A stretch of DNA of 15,892 nucleotides from Spirochaetaceae bacterium (GTDB lineage Bacteria; Spirochaetota; Spirochaetia; Treponematales; Breznakiellaceae): positions 1 to 15,892 of the forward strand of contig JAIRTD010000194.1 in the NCBI GenBank assembly GCA_031255115.1, written 5' to 3'. A model generated the notes under the pieces. That model was not told where the DNA came from and ran no database searches. It saw only the letters and a program-made list of their open reading frames with translations. Of the stretch, positions 7,059 to 14,025 are shown piece by piece. Position 1 is the first letter of the stretch; every line of letters begins with the position of its first letter. Position numbers and translations under genes: made by a program.

Positions 7059-8950
7059 ACCATTGGGATAATAACCGGAAAATTCTCAACAAGAATTTTC
7101 CCGGACTCGAAAAAATCCTCTCAATACCCGAGGAAGATTTTGAAAGCCAATGCGTTGTCGAAGCCGCCGCTTCCGATCTCCCCACCCTCAGGGCGCGGGG
7201 TTTGTACGTTCATTCAAAACATGATCCAGTAAAGGAGGCCCGCCGCATCGCCGCATCAATACCCGAAGGAGAAGAACCCCTTGTCCTCCTGGGCTTTGGC
7301 CTTGGCTATCTTGCCGAGGCAGCGTCCGGCCGCATTGCGCATAACGGAGTTTCGCCTGACGACGCGGCAGAACCGGGTCCTTTAAAAAGGCCCCTCATCA
7401 TTGTCGAAAAGCACCCTTCCCTTATACGCCGGGCCCTGGAAGAACGGGACCTGGGGAATTTTCTCTCCTCCAAAGGACTGATTTTTGTTATAGGCGGCTC
7501 TCCGGAAGGCATAGCGGGCCCGCTTGAACTTTTTGAACTCCCGCCTTTGTTCATAAAAAACCGCGCCCTGGTCGAACTTGACGGAGACTGGTACGGCCAG
7601 GCAGAATCCTTTGCCGCGGCCCTGCTTCAACGTAAAGCGGTAAACAAGGCAACCTTAAAAAAATTCGGCAGACGCTGGGTACGCAATCTGGGAAAAAACA
7701 AAGAGGCCATACGGGACCTTCCGGGCATTGCGGCCTTTGCCGGCGCGGGAAAGGCCTTTCCCGCCCTCCTTGCCGCTGCCGGACCTTCGCTTGACCGTAT
7801 TGCCGCCGTCCTCCCCGCGTTAAAAGAACGCTGCATAATCGTCGCCGTTGATACCTCCCTACGCTTTCTTCTGGAAAACAAGGTGGAACCTGATTTTACC
7901 GTTACCGTCGACCCCCAGTACTGGAACGACCGCCACCTTGACCGCGTGGGAAGCAGGGGCGGAAAACTCATTGCCGAATCCGCCGTGTATCCCCCCTCGC
8001 TCAGGCAGGGTTTTCGCCAGAGTTTTCTTTGTTCTTCGCTCTTTCCCCTGGGACGATTTATTGAGGACCGGGTAGAAGCCAAGGGGCTTTTGGGCGCAGG
8101 AGGATCAGTAGCCACCAGCGCCTGGGATTTTGCCCGGCTTTTGGGCTGCGGCGAAATCTGGATAGCCGGACTTGACCTTGGCTTTCCTGACTCAAAAAGC
8201 CATTTCAGGGGCGCCCTGTTTGAAGAACAGGCTGTCGCCGCCGGAATGCGTCTGTATCCCGCCGAAACCCGTTTTGTAAAGACCCTGCTTGACGGCAGAC
8301 CTTTTTTTGCCCCGGCAATGGACGGCGGCCAGGTACTCACCGACAAGCGGCTTTCCCTCTACGCGACCTGGTTTGAAAGGCAGTTCAGCCGTTACCGGGA
8401 AGTAAAAAATTACAGCCTTTCTCCCCGGGGCCTCTCCATCAAGGGCCTCATCCCGGGAAACGAGGCGGAACTTTTAAGCCGCCCGCCTCTGCGAAAGGCC
8501 ATTGACGCGGCGCTTGACGCGCCCGCCGGTATCCTTGAAAAAAATTTCTTCAGCAAACAAGCGCGGGAAGAACGGGCGGAAAAGTATCGCCAGGCCCTGC
8601 GGGAACTTTTGGCCGAACTGGAACATATCACGGAACTTTCCCGCGAAGCCGCCAAAGACGCCCGCGAAGGCTGGAAGAACGCCTCCCTGCTCGGCGAAGC
8701 CGGGGGAGAGGCCCGGCGCAAAGCCCTTCTTTCCCGGCTCGAAGCCGCCGGTCGTTCAATCAGCGAAAGCCAGGGCAAAGACGTAGCGGGCTTTCTCTTT
8801 CCCCCGATAGAAGACCTCGAAGAAAAACTGACCAGCCCCGCGTCCAATCCCCTGCGCCGCCATCTGGAACTTTCCTGGCGGCTCTACGAGGCCCTTGCCG
8901 AAGCCGCGGATTATAGCCGCCTTGTTCTGGAAAACAATGCCCTTAATTGA
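7055..8950 (+). CDS. DUF115 / 6-hydroxymethylpterin pyrophosphokinase MptE-like protein (Maf-type glycosylation candidate)
   Basis: The 631-aa protein has no signal peptide and is probably cytoplasmic. The central part (~210-385) matches the DUF115/MptE-like fold. Visible elements are AAGPSLDR (241-248), VAVDTSLRFLLENKVEPDF (263-281), TVDPQYW (284-290), GAGGSVATSAWDFARLLGC (347-365) and IWIAGLDLGF (368-377). Bacterial members include the Maf (motility accessory factor) proteins, which transfer nonulosonic acids to flagellins, so flagellin or surface glycosylation is the likeliest role. No flagellar or sugar-synthesis gene is present here to confirm it. The N-terminal ~200 residues and the C-terminal helical region (~495-631, charged Ala/Glu/Arg-rich) are less recognisable; the latter may be coiled coil. 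The start overlaps the PBP stop by 4 bp (ATGA at 7055-7058), so translation is probably coupled. Confidence 0.82.
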   Translation: MNHWDNNRKILNKNFPGLEKILSIPEEDFESQCVVEAAASDLPTLRARGLYVHSKHDPVKEARRIAASIPEGEEPLVLLGFGLGYLAEAASGRIAHNGVSPDDAAEPGPLKRPLIIVEKHPSLIRRALEERDLGNFLSSKGLIFVIGGSPEGIAGPLELFELPPLFIKNRALVELDGDWYGQAESFAAALLQRKAVNKATLKKFGRRWVRNLGKNKEAIRDLPGIAAFAGAGKAFPALLAAAGPSLDRIAAVLPALKERCIIVAVDTSLRFLLENKVEPDFTVTVDPQYWNDRHLDRVGSRGGKLIAESAVYPPSLRQGFRQSFLCSSLFPLGRFIEDRVEAKGLLGAGGSVATSAWDFARLLGCGEIWIAGLDLGFPDSKSHFRGALFEEQAVAAGMRLYPAETRFVKTLLDGRPFFAPAMDGGQVLTDKRLSLYATWFERQFSRYREVKNYSLSPRGLSIKGLIPGNEAELLSRPPLRKAIDAALDAPAGILEKNFFSKQAREERAEKYRQALRELLAELEHITELSREAAKDAREGWKNASLLGEAGGEARRKALLSRLEAAGRSISESQGKDVAGFLFPPIEDLEEKLTSPASNPLRRHLELSWRLYEALAEAADYSRLVLENNALN

Positions 8951-8985
8951 CAAATAAAAGGGGCCTTGACAATATATGGTATATA
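8947..8985 (+). promoter_or_regulatory. Possible promoter region before the ankyrin gene
   Basis: Two TTGACA hexamers (8947-8952, over the DUF115 stop codon, and 8966-8971) precede an AT-rich stretch with TATATG (8973-8978) and TGG-TATATA (8977-8985, an extended -10 shape). No pair has ideal spacing. The ankyrin gene may therefore have its own weak promoter as well as read-through from upstream. Confidence 0.25.
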
Positions 8986-11690
8986 AAATGATTGTTAAAG
9001 GCTTCTGCTTCACGGCGGTTTTACACATTTTTCTTGCTGTTTCCTGCGCGGCCGCCCAGGATATTCAGGATATTTGGACCGCCGCGCGGGAAGGAAACGC
9101 GCGTCTCATACAAAGCTTTGTCAGAAACGGCGCTGACCCCAACGCTGTGGAGAGCGGGACCGGCATGTCGGCACTGGCAATCGCCATAGCCCGCAATGAC
9201 GCCGGGATGGTAAGGGCCCTCATCAACGTGGGGGCGGATGTGGAAAAGGAATCTTACAGCGATTATATTCATATAAATATACAAAATGCCGAAGAGATGC
9301 CTGATGTGGTGCAGACTTTTCTTGGGGCCGGCGCTCAGATCGATTTTTCAAAGAACAGCTACCATCTTTTCTTAACCCTGGACAGGACAGAAAACAACGC
9401 CGCGTTTTTTGATTCCCTGCTTGCCCTTAAAAGCGATAACGAAAGCCCCGCGTTGACAAACGTTACCGTCCGGGAGCGGCCTGAGGATTTTAATTATGCC
9501 CTCTACCACAACTACCGGCTTTACCGCCTTCATTCGCCGCTGAAACAGGCCATTTACCGGCAGAACGTGGAAATAGCGCAGCTGCTCCTTGAGGCGGCAA
9601 AGAACAAGGCAGCTATGGTAAACCGGCGTTATACCTATTTGCCTCCCGGCCGTCATGATGATGAACCGGAATACGCGGCCCATTCGCCCCTGACTTTTGC
9701 CATAAGAAGCGGGAACCGTGAAATGGTTAAACTGCTTCTGGACGCAGGAGCCTGGACCGGCGAGAAAGCCGAAACATGGGTCTATCTATGGTACGGCCCC
9801 CTGGAATACGCTATAAGCATGAAGGACGCCGCCATAGTGCAGCTCATGCTTGAATGCGGGGTGGACCCGAATGAAAGCTCCCATTTATCATCGGATTCCC
9901 TGTTTTACGCGGTAACCATTGGCACGCCCGAAATAGTGCGGCTCCTTATCGAGGCCGGGGCGGATACCGACCCGGAAAACCGCTACGGCGATTATCAGCC
10001 CCTGCCCGCGGCGGTGGATCTGCAGAACCACGAAGCCGCCCGCATGTTAATAGAGGCCGGAGCTGTAGTCAACAGGCCTATGGATTTTTACGATACCCTT
10101 CTTTCCCGGGCGGTTAAAAAAAACGACGAAGCAATGGTAAAACTCCTCCTGGAAGGCGGCGCGGATATAAACGATTCGCGCCACCCCGGGTATTATAGGG
10201 GGCACACTCCCCTGACCAGGGCAATCACAGACGGCAATATGGATATGGTCCGCCTGCTTCTCGATGCCGGGGCGGATATAAACAGCCCCGGCGAATACGG
10301 CAACGGCCCCCTGCAGGAAGCCATAAAAAAAGGCAATACCGCCCTGACCATGGAATTCCTTGCGCTGGGGGCCAGGGTCAATACTCCTGACGGAACGCCG
10401 CCGCTTTTTTTTGCGGTCCAGGACGGCAATATCCCCCTGATGCGGACGCTCCTCGACGCCGGCGCGGATATCCGGACGGAGAGGGAAAACAGCACGGCGT
10501 TGAGCCGCGCGACGCGGGTAAAGGACCTGGAAACATTTAAGGAGATTCTTGCGATACTCCGCGAGCGGGGCTTAAACGATATTGACTTTCACGGCGAAGG
10601 CGCCTGGACGGCCCTTCAGGCCGCGGCCCAATACGGCAACTTCGAAGCGGCAAAAATCCTCCTCGAAGAAGGCGCCGATGTCAACGCCGGGAGCGCCGGC
10701 GGGTATACTCCTCTTTATAACGCGATCGGGCCGGAGGAGAATCTTGCCCTGGTTGAACTCCTTATCAATGCCGGAGCCGATCTTACTGCCCTTGGCCCGG
10801 AACAAACCATTTATCTGGATCGTTCGTGGTACATGACCGGGCGTTTCAGTTATTTAGTGATGGGCGGCGCAAAAGACATAGAGCTGCTCCTTAAAGCCGG
10901 AGCGGATACGGAAGTCCGGGACAGCGAGGGCAGAACCGCTTTAATGCTGTACAGTTTTTTTGATGCCCCGGAAATTGTCCGCTTGCTTCTGGACGCGGGC
11001 GCGGACCCCGACGCGCGAAACAACTACGGGGAAAGCGCCCTTATGTTCGCTGTATGTAATTGGGGCCCTGCATCTACAGTAAAAAACCTTCTTCAGGCAG
11101 GGGCCAATATCAACGCCCAAAGTAATACAGGCGATACCGCCCTGATGTTCGCTATACATTACGGTCCCGAAGGCATTACACAGCTTATTGAAGCCGGCGC
11201 CGACACGAGCCTTCAAAATAACGGCGGCGCTACGGCCTTGATGATACATATGCATGGGGATGATTACTGGCGTTACAACGAAAAAGACGCCGCGGAAGAG
11301 ACTGCGGTGCTTCTCGAAAAAGCCCTGGCCGGGGACGAACAAAGCAGGGCGGCTTTGAATCTTAAAGACAAGGACGGCTGGACCGCCCTTATGTACGCCG
11401 CGGCAAATACTTTTATCCCTGCCGAAGTCCTTGAGCTTTTGATCAGCGCCGGGGCCGATGTCAACGCGGAAAGCTCCGAAGGCGTTACCGCCCTCATGCT
11501 GCTCAAAGTCATGTACACAATCGCCGTCTCAAATGAGTATACATATTGGATACTCCGGCACGCCAAAAAAATCGCCGTATTGAAAAACGCCGGCGCCGTG
11601 GAAAAACCGCCGCTTATTTCCGAAATTCCCCAAAGGCGGCTTTACAGCGAATTTCACGGAACCGAAGGAATGTATCAAAGCGATCGTTAA
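8976..11690 (+). CDS. Large exported ankyrin-repeat protein
   Basis: The 904-aa product is an N-terminal export signal followed almost entirely by ankyrin repeats. I can delimit about 22 units of ~30-35 residues, typified by TPLTRAITDGNMDMVRLLLD and AGADIN turns. Repeats near the N-terminus (~70-150) and at ~250-320 and ~610-650 are irregular. Ankyrin repeats bind proteins, and export plus length suggest a periplasmic, surface or host-facing adaptor. The signal (residues 6-28) ends SCAAAQ: it could be cut by signal peptidase I after A27, or C24 could be a relaxed spirochetal lipobox cysteine (AVSC). The ATG at 8976 or the one at 8988 (900 aa) may be the true start; AAGGGG at 8958-8963 favours the first but is 12 nt away. 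It lies 25 bp after the DUF115 gene and ends at a clear terminator. Its codon use and G+C resemble its neighbours. Confidence 0.9.
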   Translation: MVYKMIVKGFCFTAVLHIFLAVSCAAAQDIQDIWTAAREGNARLIQSFVRNGADPNAVESGTGMSALAIAIARNDAGMVRALINVGADVEKESYSDYIHINIQNAEEMPDVVQTFLGAGAQIDFSKNSYHLFLTLDRTENNAAFFDSLLALKSDNESPALTNVTVRERPEDFNYALYHNYRLYRLHSPLKQAIYRQNVEIAQLLLEAAKNKAAMVNRRYTYLPPGRHDDEPEYAAHSPLTFAIRSGNREMVKLLLDAGAWTGEKAETWVYLWYGPLEYAISMKDAAIVQLMLECGVDPNESSHLSSDSLFYAVTIGTPEIVRLLIEAGADTDPENRYGDYQPLPAAVDLQNHEAARMLIEAGAVVNRPMDFYDTLLSRAVKKNDEAMVKLLLEGGADINDSRHPGYYRGHTPLTRAITDGNMDMVRLLLDAGADINSPGEYGNGPLQEAIKKGNTALTMEFLALGARVNTPDGTPPLFFAVQDGNIPLMRTLLDAGADIRTERENSTALSRATRVKDLETFKEILAILRERGLNDIDFHGEGAWTALQAAAQYGNFEAAKILLEEGADVNAGSAGGYTPLYNAIGPEENLALVELLINAGADLTALGPEQTIYLDRSWYMTGRFSYLVMGGAKDIELLLKAGADTEVRDSEGRTALMLYSFFDAPEIVRLLLDAGADPDARNNYGESALMFAVCNWGPASTVKNLLQAGANINAQSNTGDTALMFAIHYGPEGITQLIEAGADTSLQNNGGATALMIHMHGDDYWRYNEKDAAEETAVLLEKALAGDEQSRAALNLKDKDGWTALMYAAANTFIPAEVLELLISAGADVNAESSEGVTALMLLKVMYTIAVSNEYTYWILRHAKKIAVLKNAGAVEKPPLISEIPQRRLYSEFHGTEGMYQSDR

Positions 11691-11697
11691 AACCTCT

Positions 11698-11726
11698 GCC
11701 CTTCCCCGCCGGGAAGGAGGCTTTTT
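11698..11726 (+). terminator. Rho-independent terminator of the lepB-to-ankyrin unit
   Basis: CCTTCCC (11700-11706) pairs with GGGAAGG (11711-11717) around a CGCC loop, extended by GCC/GGC, and is followed by TTTTT (11722-11726). It lies 7 bp after the ankyrin stop codon. Confidence 0.85.
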
Positions 11727-11843
11727 GCTCAAGTATTTACAGGGCCGCGCCGATAATAGAGGCAACAGAGGCCAGTCCTCAGGTTGAAAGACGGTGCGCA
11801 GTTGAATCTGAACCAGTGGAACAAAAGCCGCTGCCGGGTTTAC

Positions 11844-11870
11844 GACGTCCAGGCGCATCGTCTTTTTTTT
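11844..11870 (+). terminator. Possible second plus-strand terminator
   Basis: GACG (11844-11847) and CGTC (11859-11862) form a weak 4-bp stem directly followed by eight T (11863-11870). The short stem makes it doubtful, but it could back up the terminator at 11698-11726 before the convergent gene. The remaining non-coding bases between 11727 and 11843 show nothing else I can name. Confidence 0.3.
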
Positions 11871-11874
11871 GCGG

Positions 11875-11903
11875 AAAAAGCGCGCTGACGGAAACAACGC
11901 GCT
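11875..11903 (-). terminator. Rho-independent terminator of the TPR-like gene, overlapping its stop codon
   Basis: On the minus strand AGCGCG (11903-11898) pairs with CGCGCT (11884-11879), followed by a T-run (11879-11875). The AG of the TAG stop (11904-11902) is inside the 5' arm of the stem, so the hairpin begins within the stop codon. Confidence 0.65.
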
Positions 11904-12714
11904 AGGCGTACAGCCAGGTACCTGCGCCGCCTATGTATTTTGAAATCACCGCCACATATATCTCTCCCAGGGAACGGGAAACTTCGCGGTTCCAGTCTTT
12001 CTTTCCGGGGAGGCTTTTTTTAACCCTTTCGCGGGCGGTTTTCGCGGCCTGTATACACTCGGTTGCCCTGCTGGGAAGGCTTTTTTTAAGGGCCCCTGAC
12101 AGGAAATACCCGGACAGACCTATAACCAGGGGAATACGGCTTTCGGAGGCGAGAACCACGCAGTCATTGGCGGCGGCGCCAAAATCCCCGTCCAGCAGGG
12201 CGGCAAAGCCGTGGTAAAAGCGTATCCAGTCGCCCTGTTTGGCCGAATCCAGACGGCGGGAAAAAAACGCCGCAGCCCCGGCATGGTCCTTTCCAAGTAT
12301 GCGGGCAATACCGAAAATAAGGCTGTTTTCTTCTATAAGAGCGGGTTTTGCCACACTGAGCCTGTTTTCGAGCTCAAGCACCGAGGCGGGGTCGGAAAGC
12401 ACGAGGTAGCTGTTGGCCAGGAGTTTTACCAGCCGCGCCGGGTACCTGCCCCGTGTTATGACCCTTCCTTCGAGAAACTGGACCAGGGCCGGCCAGTCTT
12501 CTTTTTCCAAAAGAGCATAAAGTCTGCGGTTTGCGAGATAAAAAATATCCAAACCAACGAGTATAACCAAAAGAAGGACGGCCAAAGGCCACACGGAACG
12601 CAAAAAATACAAAGAAAACCCATTTCCCAGGAGGAAATAGGGGGTGAGGGCTATAAAAACTAGGAAGAATAGTATTATCATATTAAACAAGATGAAAACG
12701 GTTCTGAATTTCAA
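11902..12714 (-). CDS. Two-TM membrane protein with helical-repeat (TPR-like) domain
   Basis: The 270-aa product has two N-terminal membrane spans (~7-30 and ~38-61), so both ends probably face the cytoplasm. A mostly helical region (~62-240) then has TPR-like alternation of aromatic/Ala and basic helices (KLLANSYLVLSD; IARILGKDHAGAAAFFSRRL; FYHGFAALLDGDFGAAANDC). I do not recognise a named family; it resembles uncharacterised spirochete membrane proteins. The start is TTG at 12714, chosen because AGAGGAG lies at optimal spacing (9 nt from AGGAG) and a good promoter sits above it; no ATG fits. A second SD-like AAGGAG is 12 nt further upstream. The gene is convergent with the ankyrin gene, divergent from the HD gene, and monocistronic given its own promoter and terminator. 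A scaffold role is only a guess. Confidence 0.8.
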   Translation of the reverse strand: MKFRTVFILFNMIILFFLVFIALTPYFLLGNGFSLYFLRSVWPLAVLLLVILVGLDIFYLANRRLYALLEKEDWPALVQFLEGRVITRGRYPARLVKLLANSYLVLSDPASVLELENRLSVAKPALIEENSLIFGIARILGKDHAGAAAFFSRRLDSAKQGDWIRFYHGFAALLDGDFGAAANDCVVLASESRIPLVIGLSGYFLSGALKKSLPSRATECIQAAKTARERVKKSLPGKKDWNREVSRSLGEIYVAVISKYIGGAGTWLYA

Positions 12715-12743
12715 ATGCGGAATCTCCTCTGGTAACTCCTTAT

Positions 12744-12772
12744 ATGATAGAGGAAAGCAATTGCCGCGTCAA
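12744..12772 (-). promoter_or_regulatory. Promoter of the two-TM TPR-like gene
   Basis: Minus-strand TTGACG (12772-12767), a 17-nt spacer, and TATCAT (12749-12744) each match consensus at 5 of 6 positions. The predicted start (~12737) leaves a leader of about 23 nt carrying the Shine-Dalgarno sequence before the TTG at 12714. Confidence 0.6.
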
Positions 12773-12834
12773 CGCCGCGTATTCTGTCTCTATGGTTCGG
12801 CCATGCGTCCGGTTATGGCGGGACCGGTCAGGAA

Positions 12835-12850
12835 CAGGGACGCTTCCCTG
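12835..12850 (+). promoter_or_regulatory. Hairpin in the leader of the HD-GYP-like gene
   Basis: CAGGGA (12835-12840) and TCCCTG (12845-12850) form a 6-bp stem with a CGCT loop. GTCAGG just upstream (12827-12832) could pair alternatively with CCTGAC (12847-12852). The hairpin is 13 nt before the AGGAGG ribosome-binding site (12864-12869). No T-run follows, so it is not a terminator; it may affect leader folding. Confidence 0.3.
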
Positions 12851-12876
12851 ACAACAAACCGGCAGGAGGTCTGGGT

Positions 12877-14025
12877 ATGAAAGCCTACGCCATAAAGGAT
12901 ATTACGCCTGACAGCTATTTCTCAAAGCCCGTATATTTGAGCGAGGGCTTTATACTGGCTGCCCCGGAAACGCCTTTTACACAAGAAATCATCAAGACCC
13001 TTCTCGGATGGGAATTCAGGGAGGTCTTTAGCGACGGGGAACCCCGGGAGGTCTACTTCTCCGACGACGTGGACGAGGCGGAAGAAATACTCGGCCAGGG
13101 GGTGGATACCTCGGTAATGAGCGATGTTGAACACATTCATCAGGCTGAGGAATTCTTTAACAGTTTTCAGATCTATGTTGAAAAACTGTTTACCAAGATA
13201 GCGATGAACGCTGATTTTTATTTTAGGGATGTGGCCGAACAGATCAAGAAGGTGGTGGAATTTGTCAGGGCGGACAGCCGTTTTCTGTTCCGCTCGGAAA
13301 AGATGGCCCTCCCCGCGCCTGAGGCCAATTACCTTGCCTCCCATACGATAAAGTCAACCATTGTCGCCATTGTTATCGGCCTGCAGTTAAAACTGCCTGT
13401 CCACCGCCTCATAGAACTGGGTGTGGCGGCGCTGCTCCATGAGGTGGGCATGTTAAAGCTTCCTCCCCAGAGCTATCTCAGCAAGCGGCCGCTTTCGCCC
13501 CAGGAAAGGAAAGCCATTATGAGTCATCCGGTGTTGAGTTTTAACCTCCTCAAGGCGGCGGACTTTCCGCTGGTAATATCCCTGGCCGCCCTCGAACACC
13601 ATGAGCGGGAAAACGGTTCGGGCTATCCCCAAAAACTTACCGCCGACAAGATAAGCCTCTACGCAAAGATTATCGCCGTGGCCTGTTCCTACGAGGCCCT
13701 GACCAGCGCCAGACCCCACAAGGAACACAAGGACGGTTACAGCGGCATGCTGGACCTGCTCAGGAACGAAGGCAAGCAGTACGACGACACTATAGTGCGG
13801 GCCCTGGTATTTGCCCTTTCCCTGTATCCCATCGGTCTTTATGTGCTGCTTTCCAACGGAAAGAAGGCCCAGGTCGTGGATGTAAATCCCGAAAACGCCC
13901 GTTTCCCGGTGGTACAGATTTTTGGCGAACTGACCCCTGACGGCAAGAACCGGTCTCTCCAGACCGACAAGAACGGCGTTTATATAGTGCGTCCCCTGAA
14001 CCGGGAGGAAATTCCCGCTCAATGA
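12877..14025 (+). CDS. Divergent HD-GYP-like protein (possibly catalytically inactive)
   Basis: The 382-aa protein has an N-terminal domain (~1-140) unlike common sensor domains, an HD-GYP-like domain (~150-320), and a short C-terminal segment (~325-376) with beta character. HD-GYP proteins normally hydrolyse cyclic di-GMP using a metal centre. Recognisable parts are SHTIKST (H156), LLHEVGML (H188-E189), SHP (H217), HHERENGSGYP (241-251) and YEALTSARPHK (272-282). Key deviations are HD changed to HE, the following Lys of HDIGK changed to Met (M192), and the Asp of the D-x2-D-A-L-T motif replaced by Cys (C270). Activity is therefore doubtful, and it may bind c-di-GMP or partner proteins instead. 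A strong SD (AGGAGG, 12864-12869) fixes the start. Its stop overlaps the next ATG (14022-14025), coupling it to the CNNM/CBS gene. It is cytoplasmic, with no TM or signal. Confidence 0.82.
   Translation: MKAYAIKDITPDSYFSKPVYLSEGFILAAPETPFTQEIIKTLLGWEFREVFSDGEPREVYFSDDVDEAEEILGQGVDTSVMSDVEHIHQAEEFFNSFQIYVEKLFTKIAMNADFYFRDVAEQIKKVVEFVRADSRFLFRSEKMALPAPEANYLASHTIKSTIVAIVIGLQLKLPVHRLIELGVAALLHEVGMLKLPPQSYLSKRPLSPQERKAIMSHPVLSFNLLKAADFPLVISLAALEHHERENGSGYPQKLTADKISLYAKIIAVACSYEALTSARPHKEHKDGYSGMLDLLRNEGKQYDDTIVRALVFALSLYPIGLYVLLSNGKKAQVVDVNPENARFPVVQIFGELTPDGKNRSLQTDKNGVYIVRPLNREEIPAQ

Noticed and set aside
7627..8346. Long antisense open frame (239 codons) opposite the DUF115 gene
   Set aside because: It lies wholly within a well-supported gene, reads as Ser/Arg/Pro-rich low-complexity translation, and has no family motif. 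G+C-rich codon bias creates many such frames here.
11529..11897. Minus-strand frame over the ankyrin 3' end and intergenic region
   Set aside because: It runs through the strong terminator at 11698-11726, has no ribosome-binding site, and its translation shows no recognisable domain. A decayed gene remnant cannot be excluded.
12644..12880. Plus-strand 78-codon frame ending in ATGA at the HD-GYP-like start
   Set aside because: Its first part is antisense to the TPR-like gene's N-terminus, it has no ribosome-binding site, and its composition is not protein-like. The ATGA overlap appears coincidental.
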